A DNA stretch of 64,000 nt. Origin: an uncultured Clostridia bacterium. Its GTDB lineage: Bacteria; Bacillota; Clostridia; TANB77; CAG-465. The DNA is taken from positions 1 through 64,000 of the forward strand of contig CANQYI010000005.1 in NCBI GenBank assembly GCA_947628005.1, given 5' to 3'. The position numbers were made by a program, and so were the translations under genes. The first letter of the stretch is position 1, and each line of letters starts with the position of its first letter. Under the pieces are notes generated by a model. The model saw only the letters and a list, made by a program, of their open reading frames with translations. It ran no database searches and was not told the origin of the DNA. Below, piece after piece: positions 9,528 through 18,258 of this stretch.

Positions 9528-10751
9528 ATGCAAACAGAAGATATTAAAAAAGACTTTAGTCTTCTCTCAAATAGTAATATAGTATATTTAGATAGTGCTG
9601 CTACAACTCAAAAGCCTGAAAGTGTAGTTAATGCAATAAAAGAATTTTATGAAAAATATAATGCTAATCCACATAGAGGAGCATATAGTTTGAGTATTGA
9701 TGCTACAAAAATATACGAAGATACTAGAAAAAAGATTGCAAAATTTATTGGGGCAAGAGATGAACAGACAATAATATTTTCAAAAAATGCAACTGAATCT
9801 TTAAATTTAATAGCTTATTCATATGGACTAGAAAATTTAAATAAAGATGATGAAATAGTACTTTCTATAATGGAACATCATTCTAATTTAGTACCATGGC
9901 AAAAGGTTTCTAAAATTACAGGTGCAAAACTTAATTATATGTATATAGATGAAAACTATGAAATTCCACAAGAAGAAATAGAAAAGAAAATAACATCTAA
10001 AACTAAAATTGTATCTTTGTGTTCAATATCAAATGTTACTGGAACAATAAATGATATAGAAAAAATAATTAAATTTGCACATAAAAAAGGAGCTATTGTA
10101 ATAATTGACGCTTCACAATCAATACCACATTATAAGCTGGATGTACAAAAATTAGATGCTGATTTTGTAGTATTTTCTGGGCATAAAATGTTAGCACCTT
10201 TGGGAATAGGCGTATTATATGGAAAGAAAGAAATTTTAAATAAGATGTCTCCATTTATTATGGGTGGAGATATGATTGAATATGTTCATGAACAAGAAAC
10301 AACTTTTGCACCTTTACCTAATAAATTTGAAGCAGGTACACAAAACGTAGAGGGAGTAGTAGGGCTTGGTGCAGCAATTGATTATATAGAGAGTATAGGA
10401 TACGATACTATAAATTTAATTGAAAAAGAAATTGTAAAATATGCAATTGATAAATTGAGTTCACTAGATTTTATAAATTTATATGTCACACGTAATAGAG
10501 ATAATCATTCAAGTGTTATATCATTTAACATAAAAGGTGTGCATCCTCACGATGTGGCAAGTATTCTAGACTCATATAATATATGTATTCGTTCAGGAAA
10601 TCACTGCGCACAGCCATTAATGAGATATCTTGGAATTGATTCAACTTGTAGAGTTTCATTTTATATATATAATACAAAAGAAGATGTAGATAGATTAATA
10701 GATGCATTAAATAAGGCATATGATATGTTTAAAAAGTACATAAAAGATTAG
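9528..10751 (+). CDS. sufS: cysteine desulfurase SufS
   Basis: PLP fold: YLDSAATTQKP, FSGHKML, SGNHCAQPLM. Confidence 0.95.
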   Translation: MQTEDIKKDFSLLSNSNIVYLDSAATTQKPESVVNAIKEFYEKYNANPHRGAYSLSIDATKIYEDTRKKIAKFIGARDEQTIIFSKNATESLNLIAYSYGLENLNKDDEIVLSIMEHHSNLVPWQKVSKITGAKLNYMYIDENYEIPQEEIEKKITSKTKIVSLCSISNVTGTINDIEKIIKFAHKKGAIVIIDASQSIPHYKLDVQKLDADFVVFSGHKMLAPLGIGVLYGKKEILNKMSPFIMGGDMIEYVHEQETTFAPLPNKFEAGTQNVEGVVGLGAAIDYIESIGYDTINLIEKEIVKYAIDKLSSLDFINLYVTRNRDNHSSVISFNIKGVHPHDVASILDSYNICIRSGNHCAQPLMRYLGIDSTCRVSFYIYNTKEDVDRLIDALNKAYDMFKKYIKD

Positions 10752-10769
10752 ATTTAAGGAGAACAAAAT

Positions 10770-11201
10770 ATGGAAGATTTAACTAATGTTTATAATGATA
10801 TGATTATGGAACACAGTATGAATTCCTATAACAAGAAAAAAATAGAAGATGCTACATATACAAAGATTGGAAATAATCCAAATTGTGGCGATGAAATTAC
10901 TCTTCAATTAAAACTTGATAAAAATGTAATTGCAGATATGGCTTTCACGGGCCATGGATGTGCAATTTCTCAAGCTTCTACCTCAATAATGATAGATACA
11001 CTTAAAGGAAAAACTATTGAAGAAGCAAAAGAGGTAATAGATACTTTTATAAAAATGATTAAAAGAGAGATAACAGATGAAGAAGAATTAAAAAAATTAG
11101 ATGATGCAATAGCATTTAAAAATGTATCTAATATGCCAGCTAGGGTAAAGTGCGCACTTCTTGCATGGCACACAATAGAAGATATATTAAAAGATAATTA
11201 A
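10770..11201 (+). CDS. sufU: SUF scaffold/sulfurtransferase SufU (IscU-like)
   Basis: NPNCGDEI, GHGCAISQASTS, VKCALLAWH. Confidence 0.93.
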   Translation: MEDLTNVYNDMIMEHSMNSYNKKKIEDATYTKIGNNPNCGDEITLQLKLDKNVIADMAFTGHGCAISQASTSIMIDTLKGKTIEEAKEVIDTFIKMIKREITDEEELKKLDDAIAFKNVSNMPARVKCALLAWHTIEDILKDN

Positions 11202-11215
11202 AGGAAGAAATTATT

Positions 11216-12271
11216 ATGGAAAATAAAAAAGTTTTACTTGGTATGAGTGGTGGTGTGGACAGTTCAGTTTCAGCCCTTTTACTTAAAAATCAGGGCTACA
11301 GTGTAATAGGAGCTACTTTAGAATTATATAATGGTGGCAGTTGCTGTAATATGGATACATATTTAGATGCTAAAAATATTTGTAAATCTTTAGGAATTGA
11401 CCACTTTACTTATGAATATAAAGCTGAATTTAAAAAATATGTTATTGATAATTTTATTGAGTCTTATAGAAGATGTATAACTCCAAACCCTTGTATAGAA
11501 TGTAACAAATATATGAAATTTGGCCTTATGTATGAAAAAGCTAAAGAATTAGGATGTAATTACATAGCAACTGGACATTATGCCAAAGTAGAATATAGCG
11601 ATAAATACAAAAGATTTGTACTTAAAAAGTCAAAGTCTGAAAAGAAAGATCAAACTTATGTGTTATGGTCTATTCCAAAAGAGGTACTTGAACATGTAAT
11701 ATTTCCTCTTGCAGATTTTGAAGATAAAGAGCAAATTAGACAAATTGCTAGAGATAATAATTTAAAAGTAGCAAATAAACCTGATAGTGAAGATATCTGT
11801 TTTATACCTGATGGAAATTACAAAAAATTTTTAGAAAGAAATTCTACAATAAAGCCAAAAGTTGGAGACATAGTTAATTTATCTGGACAAGCTTTAGGAA
11901 AACATACAGGACTATATAACTACACCATAGGTCAGCGAAGAGGACTTAAAATTTCAAATAAAGTTCCACTCTTTGTAACCGGTTTTGATATCAATAAGAA
12001 TGAATTAATTGTAGGAGAAGAAGATAAGTTATATAAAAAAGATTTAATTGTAAAAGACATTAATTTATTACTTTTTGATGATGTATATTCAGAAATTAAT
12101 GTATCTGTTAAAACTAGATATTCTGCAAAATGTGCAAGTGCAAAAATTAAACAATTAGATGAAAATACAATTAAAGTTGTATTTGATAATCCACAAAGAG
12201 CTATAACACCTGGACAATCTGCAGTATTTTATCTTGATGATATCGTAGTAGGTGGAGGAAAAATAGTTTAA
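11216..12271 (+). CDS. mnmA: tRNA-specific 2-thiouridylase MnmA
   Basis: GMSGGVDSSVSA, TPNPCIECNKYMKFG, KPDSEDICFI. Confidence 0.95.
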   Translation: MENKKVLLGMSGGVDSSVSALLLKNQGYSVIGATLELYNGGSCCNMDTYLDAKNICKSLGIDHFTYEYKAEFKKYVIDNFIESYRRCITPNPCIECNKYMKFGLMYEKAKELGCNYIATGHYAKVEYSDKYKRFVLKKSKSEKKDQTYVLWSIPKEVLEHVIFPLADFEDKEQIRQIARDNNLKVANKPDSEDICFIPDGNYKKFLERNSTIKPKVGDIVNLSGQALGKHTGLYNYTIGQRRGLKISNKVPLFVTGFDINKNELIVGEEDKLYKKDLIVKDINLLLFDDVYSEINVSVKTRYSAKCASAKIKQLDENTIKVVFDNPQRAITPGQSAVFYLDDIVVGGGKIV

Positions 12272-12293
12272 AATATAGAAAGTAGATGGTAAT

Positions 12294-12842
12294 ATGAAAG
12301 AAGAAATGATAAATTTATTAAGTACAATAGATAGAGAAGGAATAAAGGATGTAATTTCATTTTTAGAGAAAAGTGATTTTTTTACTGCACCTGCTAGTAC
12401 AAAATTTCATGGAGCTTATGAGGGAGGTCTGCTAGAACATAGTTTAAAAGTATATGAAATATTAAAGAAAAAATTAAGTGATAATAACATGAATATTTCA
12501 GAAGATACTATAAAAATTGTAGCCTTATTACATGATATCTGTAAAGCAAATTTTTATAAAGTTGATTATAGAAATGCCAAAAACGAAATGGGGGAGTGGG
12601 AAAAAGTACCATACTATACAGTAGATGATACAATACCATACGGCCATTCTGAAAAATCAGTTATGATGCTTACAGAATATATGAAACTTACAAATGAAGA
12701 AAAATATGCGATAAGATGGCATATGGGATTTACTGAGCCTAAAGAATTATATTCAACACTTGGACTTGCATTTAAAAAATACCCTTTAGCTTTAATGTTA
12801 TTTGAATCAGATTTAGAGGCTACTTATTTGTATAATATTTAA
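12294..12842 (+). CDS. HD-domain phosphohydrolase
   Basis: GGLLEHSLKV...ALLHDICK HD motif. Confidence 0.8.
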   Translation: MKEEMINLLSTIDREGIKDVISFLEKSDFFTAPASTKFHGAYEGGLLEHSLKVYEILKKKLSDNNMNISEDTIKIVALLHDICKANFYKVDYRNAKNEMGEWEKVPYYTVDDTIPYGHSEKSVMMLTEYMKLTNEEKYAIRWHMGFTEPKELYSTLGLAFKKYPLALMLFESDLEATYLYNI

Positions 12843-12910
12843 TTATTTGTTGTAATTACTGCCTTAAAGTGCTATAATATTTTTATGAATATATTTTATC
12901 TTAATAGGAG

Positions 12911-13195
12911 ATGATATTTATAGAAAATCAAGAAATAAAGAAAAAGTTGTTAGATATTTTGGATTCATTTAAACAAGATGACAGATTTTGTGTAGATAGA
13001 ATTGAAAATGAATATGCAGTATTAGAGAAGCAAAATGATGAAAAAATATATAACGTGCCTCTTTGTAATTTACCAAAAGATATTAAGGAAAAAGATGTAT
13101 TAATATATAAAGATAATGAATTTAAATTAGATGAAAAACTAACTGATAAGAGGAAAAAAGAAATTGAAGAACTTACAAAAGATTTATGGTTATAA
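12911..13195 (+). CDS. DUF3006-like small protein
   Basis: 'CVDRIENEYAVLEKQNDEKIYNVPLCNLP' pattern. Confidence 0.6.
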   Translation: MIFIENQEIKKKLLDILDSFKQDDRFCVDRIENEYAVLEKQNDEKIYNVPLCNLPKDIKEKDVLIYKDNEFKLDEKLTDKRKKEIEELTKDLWL

Positions 13196-13305
13196 AAATA
13201 GTATGCTACTTAATTTAAAGTAGCATATTTTTTTATATTTTTGAGCTTTTTTTGTTTACACTTTTTTTGATACATGATATAATGACTTTGAAATAGGGTG
13301 GTATT

Positions 13306-13983
13306 ATGAAAAGAGGTCAATTTGTCTCAGATAAATTGAATAGAGAATTAAATAAGATGGATAAAAAAAGAACTGCCATGTCAAATGGAGTTCAAATATG
13401 TATTTTAATTCTTACAATTGCATTAATTTCTTCTGGTATTATTATGTATAAAAATACTATTACAGCAGAAAAATTATATAATGAAATTTTAGTATTTGAT
13501 GACAATGAAGTAGTTGAAACAGAAGAATCGGAACAAGTTGTAGAAGAACAAAAGCAATCTAATAATATTTCCAATATTTTCGTACAACAAATTGCAGAAG
13601 ATGCAGTAGGAGTTTTAGAAATTCCATCTGCCAATATACAAGGAATAATAAAAGAAGGAGTAGAGTATTCTACTTTAGAAAGATATATTGGTATGTTTGA
13701 TGGTTCTGCAAAACCTGGACAAACTGGAAATTGTTGCTTAGCTGCTCACAACAATACATGTACACAGATATTTAGAAATTTGGATTCTGTTACAATAGGT
13801 GACATAGTAAAAATACGTACAAGAAAAGCAGAATATACTTATAAAGTGTATGATAAATTTATTGTTGATCCAACTCAAACAGAAGTTTTAGGTAAGTCAA
13901 ACAAAAAAATTGTTACAATAATAACTTGTACACCAAACGGTCTTCAAAGAATTGTTGTTAGAGGAGAATTAGTGGAGGAATAA
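13306..13983 (+). CDS. membrane-anchored sortase
   Basis: N-terminal TM; 'AAHNN' catalytic His region; 'TIITCTPNGLQRIVVRGEL' (TLxTC-R). Confidence 0.87.
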   Translation: MKRGQFVSDKLNRELNKMDKKRTAMSNGVQICILILTIALISSGIIMYKNTITAEKLYNEILVFDDNEVVETEESEQVVEEQKQSNNISNIFVQQIAEDAVGVLEIPSANIQGIIKEGVEYSTLERYIGMFDGSAKPGQTGNCCLAAHNNTCTQIFRNLDSVTIGDIVKIRTRKAEYTYKVYDKFIVDPTQTEVLGKSNKKIVTIITCTPNGLQRIVVRGELVEE

Positions 13984-13985
13984 AT

Positions 13986-16394
13986 ATGAAAAGAAATGTT
14001 GTAATAAAAGGATTTGTAATTTTATTTTTACTCATGACAATTACTTGTTGTTTAAATATTGTAGACGCATCTACAATAAGACTAAAGGATGGTATATGTA
14101 GATTTCATGATGTGTCTTGGTCATCATACAATGATATACTTACTACTATAATGTGGATGGACAATTATAATTGCTACTGTTTAGATTATGCTCGTTCATT
14201 ATCACCAAATTCTAGTAGCTATAAAGTAAAAAATACTAGTGTATCTTCAAAATTACAGTATATAGTTATGAATGGATATCCAGCTAAGGATTTAGGATTA
14301 GGTAGCGATGACATGAATTATGCTGCTACACAACTTGCAGTGTGGTATTTTAGTAAATCAACAAATGGAAATAAGCTAGATTTAAATAATTTAAGAGCTA
14401 ATGGTGGATATGAAAATTATGCTTCTAAAACTATTGCTAAAGCAAGACAATTGATAAGTGCAGCAAATACTTATGGCAATTCTTATACAATACCTACAGT
14501 ATCTTTAACTGTAGATTCTTCAAGTGCTACTAAAAAAACAAGTGGTAATAATATTCTAATTGGACCTTATAGAGCTACTCTAAAAAATGGAGACAACAAT
14601 AATATAAGAGTTTCAATTTCAGGTTCAACTTCTGGTTGTGCGATAGTTGATAAAAATGAAAATGAAAAAACTACATTTACAAATTCTGAGCCTATATACG
14701 TAAGAGTTCCTGCATCTGTTTCAGGAAATATTTCAATAAAATTTGATGCATCATCAAAACAATATGCAGCAAAAGTATATAGTACAGGAGAAGGACATTA
14801 TACTACAGGCCCAGGGGGAGTAAAGAGATATTATCAAGATCAATTAGTAGTTATACCTAAAACTGTATCTTTATCAAAAACAGTAAGTGCTAATTGGCAA
14901 AATGTTAATGGTAATTTGACTGTTATTAAAAAAGGTGAAGATGGAACTTTACTTGCTGGAGTTAAATTCCAATTATACAATTCTAAAAATACTCTAGTAT
15001 CTACTAAAATTACAAATCAAGAAGGTATAGCAGTATTTTCAAATCTTGCACCAGGATCATATTATGTTGTTGAAAAGAGCACTGTAGCAGGTTATATACT
15101 AGATTCAAGAAAAGTTAATGTTACAATAAAATCAAATCAAACAACTGAAACAACAGTTATTAATAAAAAGGTATCAGCAGCACTTAAGATTAAAAAGGTA
15201 GATAATATAGATAAAGAACCTATTAAAGGTGCTGTGTTTGAAATATTAAATAGTAAAGGAAAAGTAATACAGACTATAACAACTGATAAAGATGGTATAG
15301 CAACAAGTTCAAATCTAGAATATGGAAAATATTACTATAGAGAAAAATCAGTTCCTAATTCATATGTGCTTGATACAAAAAAATATGAATTTTCTATTTC
15401 AAGTCCTACTATAGTTGAGAAAACTGTAGTTAATGAAGTAAAAAAAGGTTCAATAACAATAAATAAAGTGGATGGAGAAACAAAAACACCACTTAAAGGA
15501 GCTAAATTTGAAGTTTATGATTCTAAGGGCACTAAAATTGCTACTTTAACAACTAATAGTAAGGGAGTAGCTCAGATAAAAGATTTAGCAATTGGTGCTT
15601 ATACAATAAAAGAAGTAGCAGCACCAAAAGGTTATAAATTAGATGATGAAGTTTATGATTTAACTCTTTCTAAAACAAATTTAGAGATAACTAAGGCTAT
15701 ATATAATTATAAAGAAGAAGTAAAAACGGGCAGTTTAAAGATATTAAAAATTGATGAAGATACTTCAGCACCAATTGCAGGTGTAAAATTTGAATTATAT
15801 GATGCAAAAAATAATTTGATTGATACATTGATTACAGATAGTGATGGAATAATATTTGTAGAAAAATTACCACAAGGTGACTATTACTATAAAGAAATTG
15901 AAGCACCAGGAAATTATGTCGTAAATGATACTCTAAAGAAATTTTCAATAAATGAGGAAAATTTAGCAGTTGAGATAACTGTAAAAAATAAAGAAGTAAT
16001 AGAAGAACTTTTCGGCAGTTTAGAAATATTAAAAGTTGGAGATGTTTCTGATGAGCCTCTTCAAGGAGTAAAATTTGAATTATATGATTCAGAAGGCAAC
16101 TTAATTGGTACTTTAGTTACTGGTGCAGATGGTAAAGCAAATTGCAGTAATTTAAAGGTGGGTGCTTATACTTTAAAAGAAGTTGAAACAGTAGAGGGTT
16201 ATAGAATGTCTACCGAATTCATAGATTTTGAAATTAGTGAGGCTAATTTAGAAGTATCTTTAAAAGTTGTCAATATGAAAGATAGATTAGTACAAACTGG
16301 TGATTTCTTTAGCACAGATATGTTAATTGTAATAAATGTTTCTGTAATATGTACAGTTGTATTTATAATTTTAAAGAAAAAAGTATTAGTATAA
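13986..16394 (+). CDS. cell-wall anchored surface protein: Cys-Gln thioester domain + five SpaA/Cna_B-type repeats + LVQTG sorting signal
   Basis: Signal peptide; 'YCLDYARSL' and 'ATQLAVWYF'; repeated 'GVKFELYD...YYYKEIEAPGNYVV'; C-terminal LVQTG-hydrophobic-KKK. Confidence 0.85.
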   Translation: MKRNVVIKGFVILFLLMTITCCLNIVDASTIRLKDGICRFHDVSWSSYNDILTTIMWMDNYNCYCLDYARSLSPNSSSYKVKNTSVSSKLQYIVMNGYPAKDLGLGSDDMNYAATQLAVWYFSKSTNGNKLDLNNLRANGGYENYASKTIAKARQLISAANTYGNSYTIPTVSLTVDSSSATKKTSGNNILIGPYRATLKNGDNNNIRVSISGSTSGCAIVDKNENEKTTFTNSEPIYVRVPASVSGNISIKFDASSKQYAAKVYSTGEGHYTTGPGGVKRYYQDQLVVIPKTVSLSKTVSANWQNVNGNLTVIKKGEDGTLLAGVKFQLYNSKNTLVSTKITNQEGIAVFSNLAPGSYYVVEKSTVAGYILDSRKVNVTIKSNQTTETTVINKKVSAALKIKKVDNIDKEPIKGAVFEILNSKGKVIQTITTDKDGIATSSNLEYGKYYYREKSVPNSYVLDTKKYEFSISSPTIVEKTVVNEVKKGSITINKVDGETKTPLKGAKFEVYDSKGTKIATLTTNSKGVAQIKDLAIGAYTIKEVAAPKGYKLDDEVYDLTLSKTNLEITKAIYNYKEEVKTGSLKILKIDEDTSAPIAGVKFELYDAKNNLIDTLITDSDGIIFVEKLPQGDYYYKEIEAPGNYVVNDTLKKFSINEENLAVEITVKNKEVIEELFGSLEILKVGDVSDEPLQGVKFELYDSEGNLIGTLVTGADGKANCSNLKVGAYTLKEVETVEGYRMSTEFIDFEISEANLEVSLKVVNMKDRLVQTGDFFSTDMLIVINVSVICTVVFIILKKKVLV
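14911..16280 (+). repeat. five tandem SpaA/Cna_B-like domain repeats (about 265 bp each)
   Basis: Repeat starts near 14911, 15181, 15447, 15730, 16015. Confidence 0.8.
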
Positions 16395-16407
16395 AATAAT
16401 GAGGAAT

Positions 16408-16432
16408 AGACGGCTATTTAGCCGTTTATTTC
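16408..16432 (+). terminator. intrinsic terminator of sortase/adhesin unit
   Basis: AGACGGCTA-TT-TAGCCGTTT plus T-rich tail. Confidence 0.65.
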
Positions 16433-16454
16433 TTAAGGTGAGGAAAAAAGATTA

Positions 16455-18011
16455 ATGATAAGAATAAGCAATATAAAAATTAAAGAAGATTTAAATAAAG
16501 AACAATTAATTAAATTTGTAGCAAAAAAATTTAAATTAGATGAAAATAAAATAAATAATTGGTATATATTCAAAAAATCTATTGATGCAAGGAATAAATT
16601 AGATATTTTTTATAATTATACTATAGATATAGATTATAAAGAAAATTTAAAAAGATTTGACACCGTTGATGAAGAACAAGCAAAACAGGATTTAATAGTT
16701 GATGTAAAAAGAAGGCCTAATCTTCCTGTTGTGGTGGTAGGAGCTGGACCTGCAGGACTTTTTGCAAGTTTAACACTTGTAAGAAATGGAATAAAGCCAA
16801 TAATAATTGAACAGGGAAAAACTGTTGATGAAAGAAAAAAAGATATAGATAATTTTATTAACAGTGGTGTTTTAAATACATCATCTAACGTACAATTTGG
16901 AGAGGGAGGAGCAGGAACTTTTTCTGATGGTAAATTAACCACAGGCATTCACAATAAAGATTGTAGAGTTGTCTTAAAAGAATTTTTTAAATTTGGAGCT
17001 CCAGAAGAAATAATGTACCTTAATAAACCTCATATAGGAACTGACAATTTAATTAATGTTATAAGAAATATGAGAAATGAAATTATAAAATTGGGAGGAA
17101 CTTTTTTATTTAATACTAAACTTGAAGATATAAATATTAAAGATAATAAAATAGATTCAGTAGTATGTAATTCTAAAATTATAAAAACAGATACTCTAAT
17201 TCTTGCTATTGGACACAGTGCAAGAGATACTTTTCAAATGCTTAAAAGTAAAAAACTAGATATGGAAAGAAAAAATTTTTCTGTTGGAGTAAGAATAGAG
17301 CATACACAAGAAATGATAAATAAATCACAGTATTCTGATAGTTGTAAACTAAATTTACCTCCAGCTGAATATAAACTTGCATGTCACTTAGAAAATAGAG
17401 ATGCCTATACTTTTTGTATGTGCCCTGGTGGAGTAGTAATTGCTTCTTCAAGTGAGGAAAATACTATTGTAACAAATGGCATGAGTTATTATAAAAGAGA
17501 TGGTAAAAATGCAAATAGCGCTTTACTTGTAAATGTAAAGCCAACAGATTTTGAAGGAAATGATCCACTAAGTGGAATATATTTTCAAAGAGATTTAGAA
17601 AATAAAGCATTTTTACTTGGTGGAAGCAATTATTTTGCTCCAGTACAACTTGTTAAAGATTTTTTAAACGATGTAGAGTCTACAAAATTAGGTAGTGTAA
17701 TTCCTACATATAAACCAGGGTATAAACTCTCAAATTTAGGAACTATAATGCCAGATTTTGTAAAAGATACCTTAAAGGAAGCAATACCATACTTTGGAAG
17801 AAAAATAGAAGGATTTGATAGACCTGACGCAATTCTTACAGGAATAGAAACAAGAAGTTCCTCACCTGTAAAAATAATTAGAAATCTACAAGGGGAGTCT
17901 AATATATCAGGAATTTATCCATGTGGCGAAGGCTCAGGCTATTCAGGAGGTATCATGTCATCAGCAGTTGATGGAATAAGAATAGCAAAAAATATATTAA
18001 ATAAAAGTTAA
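16455..18011 (+). CDS. NAD(P)/FAD-dependent oxidoreductase (uncharacterised FAD dehydrogenase family)
   Basis: VVVVGAGPAGLFASLTLVRNG; FGEGGAGTFSDGKL; GSGYSGGIMSSAVDG. Confidence 0.88.
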   Translation: MIRISNIKIKEDLNKEQLIKFVAKKFKLDENKINNWYIFKKSIDARNKLDIFYNYTIDIDYKENLKRFDTVDEEQAKQDLIVDVKRRPNLPVVVVGAGPAGLFASLTLVRNGIKPIIIEQGKTVDERKKDIDNFINSGVLNTSSNVQFGEGGAGTFSDGKLTTGIHNKDCRVVLKEFFKFGAPEEIMYLNKPHIGTDNLINVIRNMRNEIIKLGGTFLFNTKLEDINIKDNKIDSVVCNSKIIKTDTLILAIGHSARDTFQMLKSKKLDMERKNFSVGVRIEHTQEMINKSQYSDSCKLNLPPAEYKLACHLENRDAYTFCMCPGGVVIASSSEENTIVTNGMSYYKRDGKNANSALLVNVKPTDFEGNDPLSGIYFQRDLENKAFLLGGSNYFAPVQLVKDFLNDVESTKLGSVIPTYKPGYKLSNLGTIMPDFVKDTLKEAIPYFGRKIEGFDRPDAILTGIETRSSSPVKIIRNLQGESNISGIYPCGEGSGYSGGIMSSAVDGIRIAKNILNKS

Positions 18012-18016
18012 AAAAG

Positions 18017-18042
18017 TACCTGCTAATTATTATTAGCAGGTA
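18017..18042 (+). terminator. intrinsic terminator
   Basis: TACCTGCTAAT-TATT-ATTAGCAGGTA perfect hairpin. Confidence 0.65.
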
Positions 18043-18122
18043 AAATAAAATAAGATGAAGCAAGAGGGAAGTGATTTGGAAGTAAATAAGAGTCGTGGTC
18101 TGGCAAAATATAACGCACGACC

Positions 18123-18194
18123 TGGCACGTGTGAAAGGATTTAAACCTCCATACATCTTTGACATGATGTGTTTTGTTATTAAACTACACACGT
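18123..18194 (-). other. tRNA-like element: 7-bp acceptor, reduced D-arm, 8-nt anticodon loop AUGUCAAA, T-arm, G73-CCA
   Basis: Minus strand ACGTGTG-TA-GTTTAATAACAAAAC-ACATC-ATGTCAAA-GATGT-AT-GGAGG-TTTAAAT-CCTTT-CACACGT-GCCA folds into a cloverleaf. Confidence 0.6.
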
Positions 18195-18258
18195 ATGTAA
18201 TAATATAATCAGATTATTTTTTTAAAATTTAATTTTCAACTAATATTATAGCATTTTT

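Noticed and set aside
14911-16280. Tandem repeats as DNA-level satellite or CRISPR
   Set aside because: Periodicity is at protein-domain level (SpaA/Cna_B repeats); no short identical repeats with spacers.
18123-18194. Mitochondrial contamination as origin of the tRNA-like sequence
   Set aside because: Embedded between contiguous bacterial genes and has an encoded CCA, which mitochondrial tRNA genes normally lack; cannot be excluded as chimera without reads.
18060-18200. Possible ZTP-like riboswitch (TCGTG..CTGG similarity) on the + strand
   Set aside because: Only a short similarity, no matching second domain, and no + strand gene downstream; the minus-strand cloverleaf explains more of the sequence.
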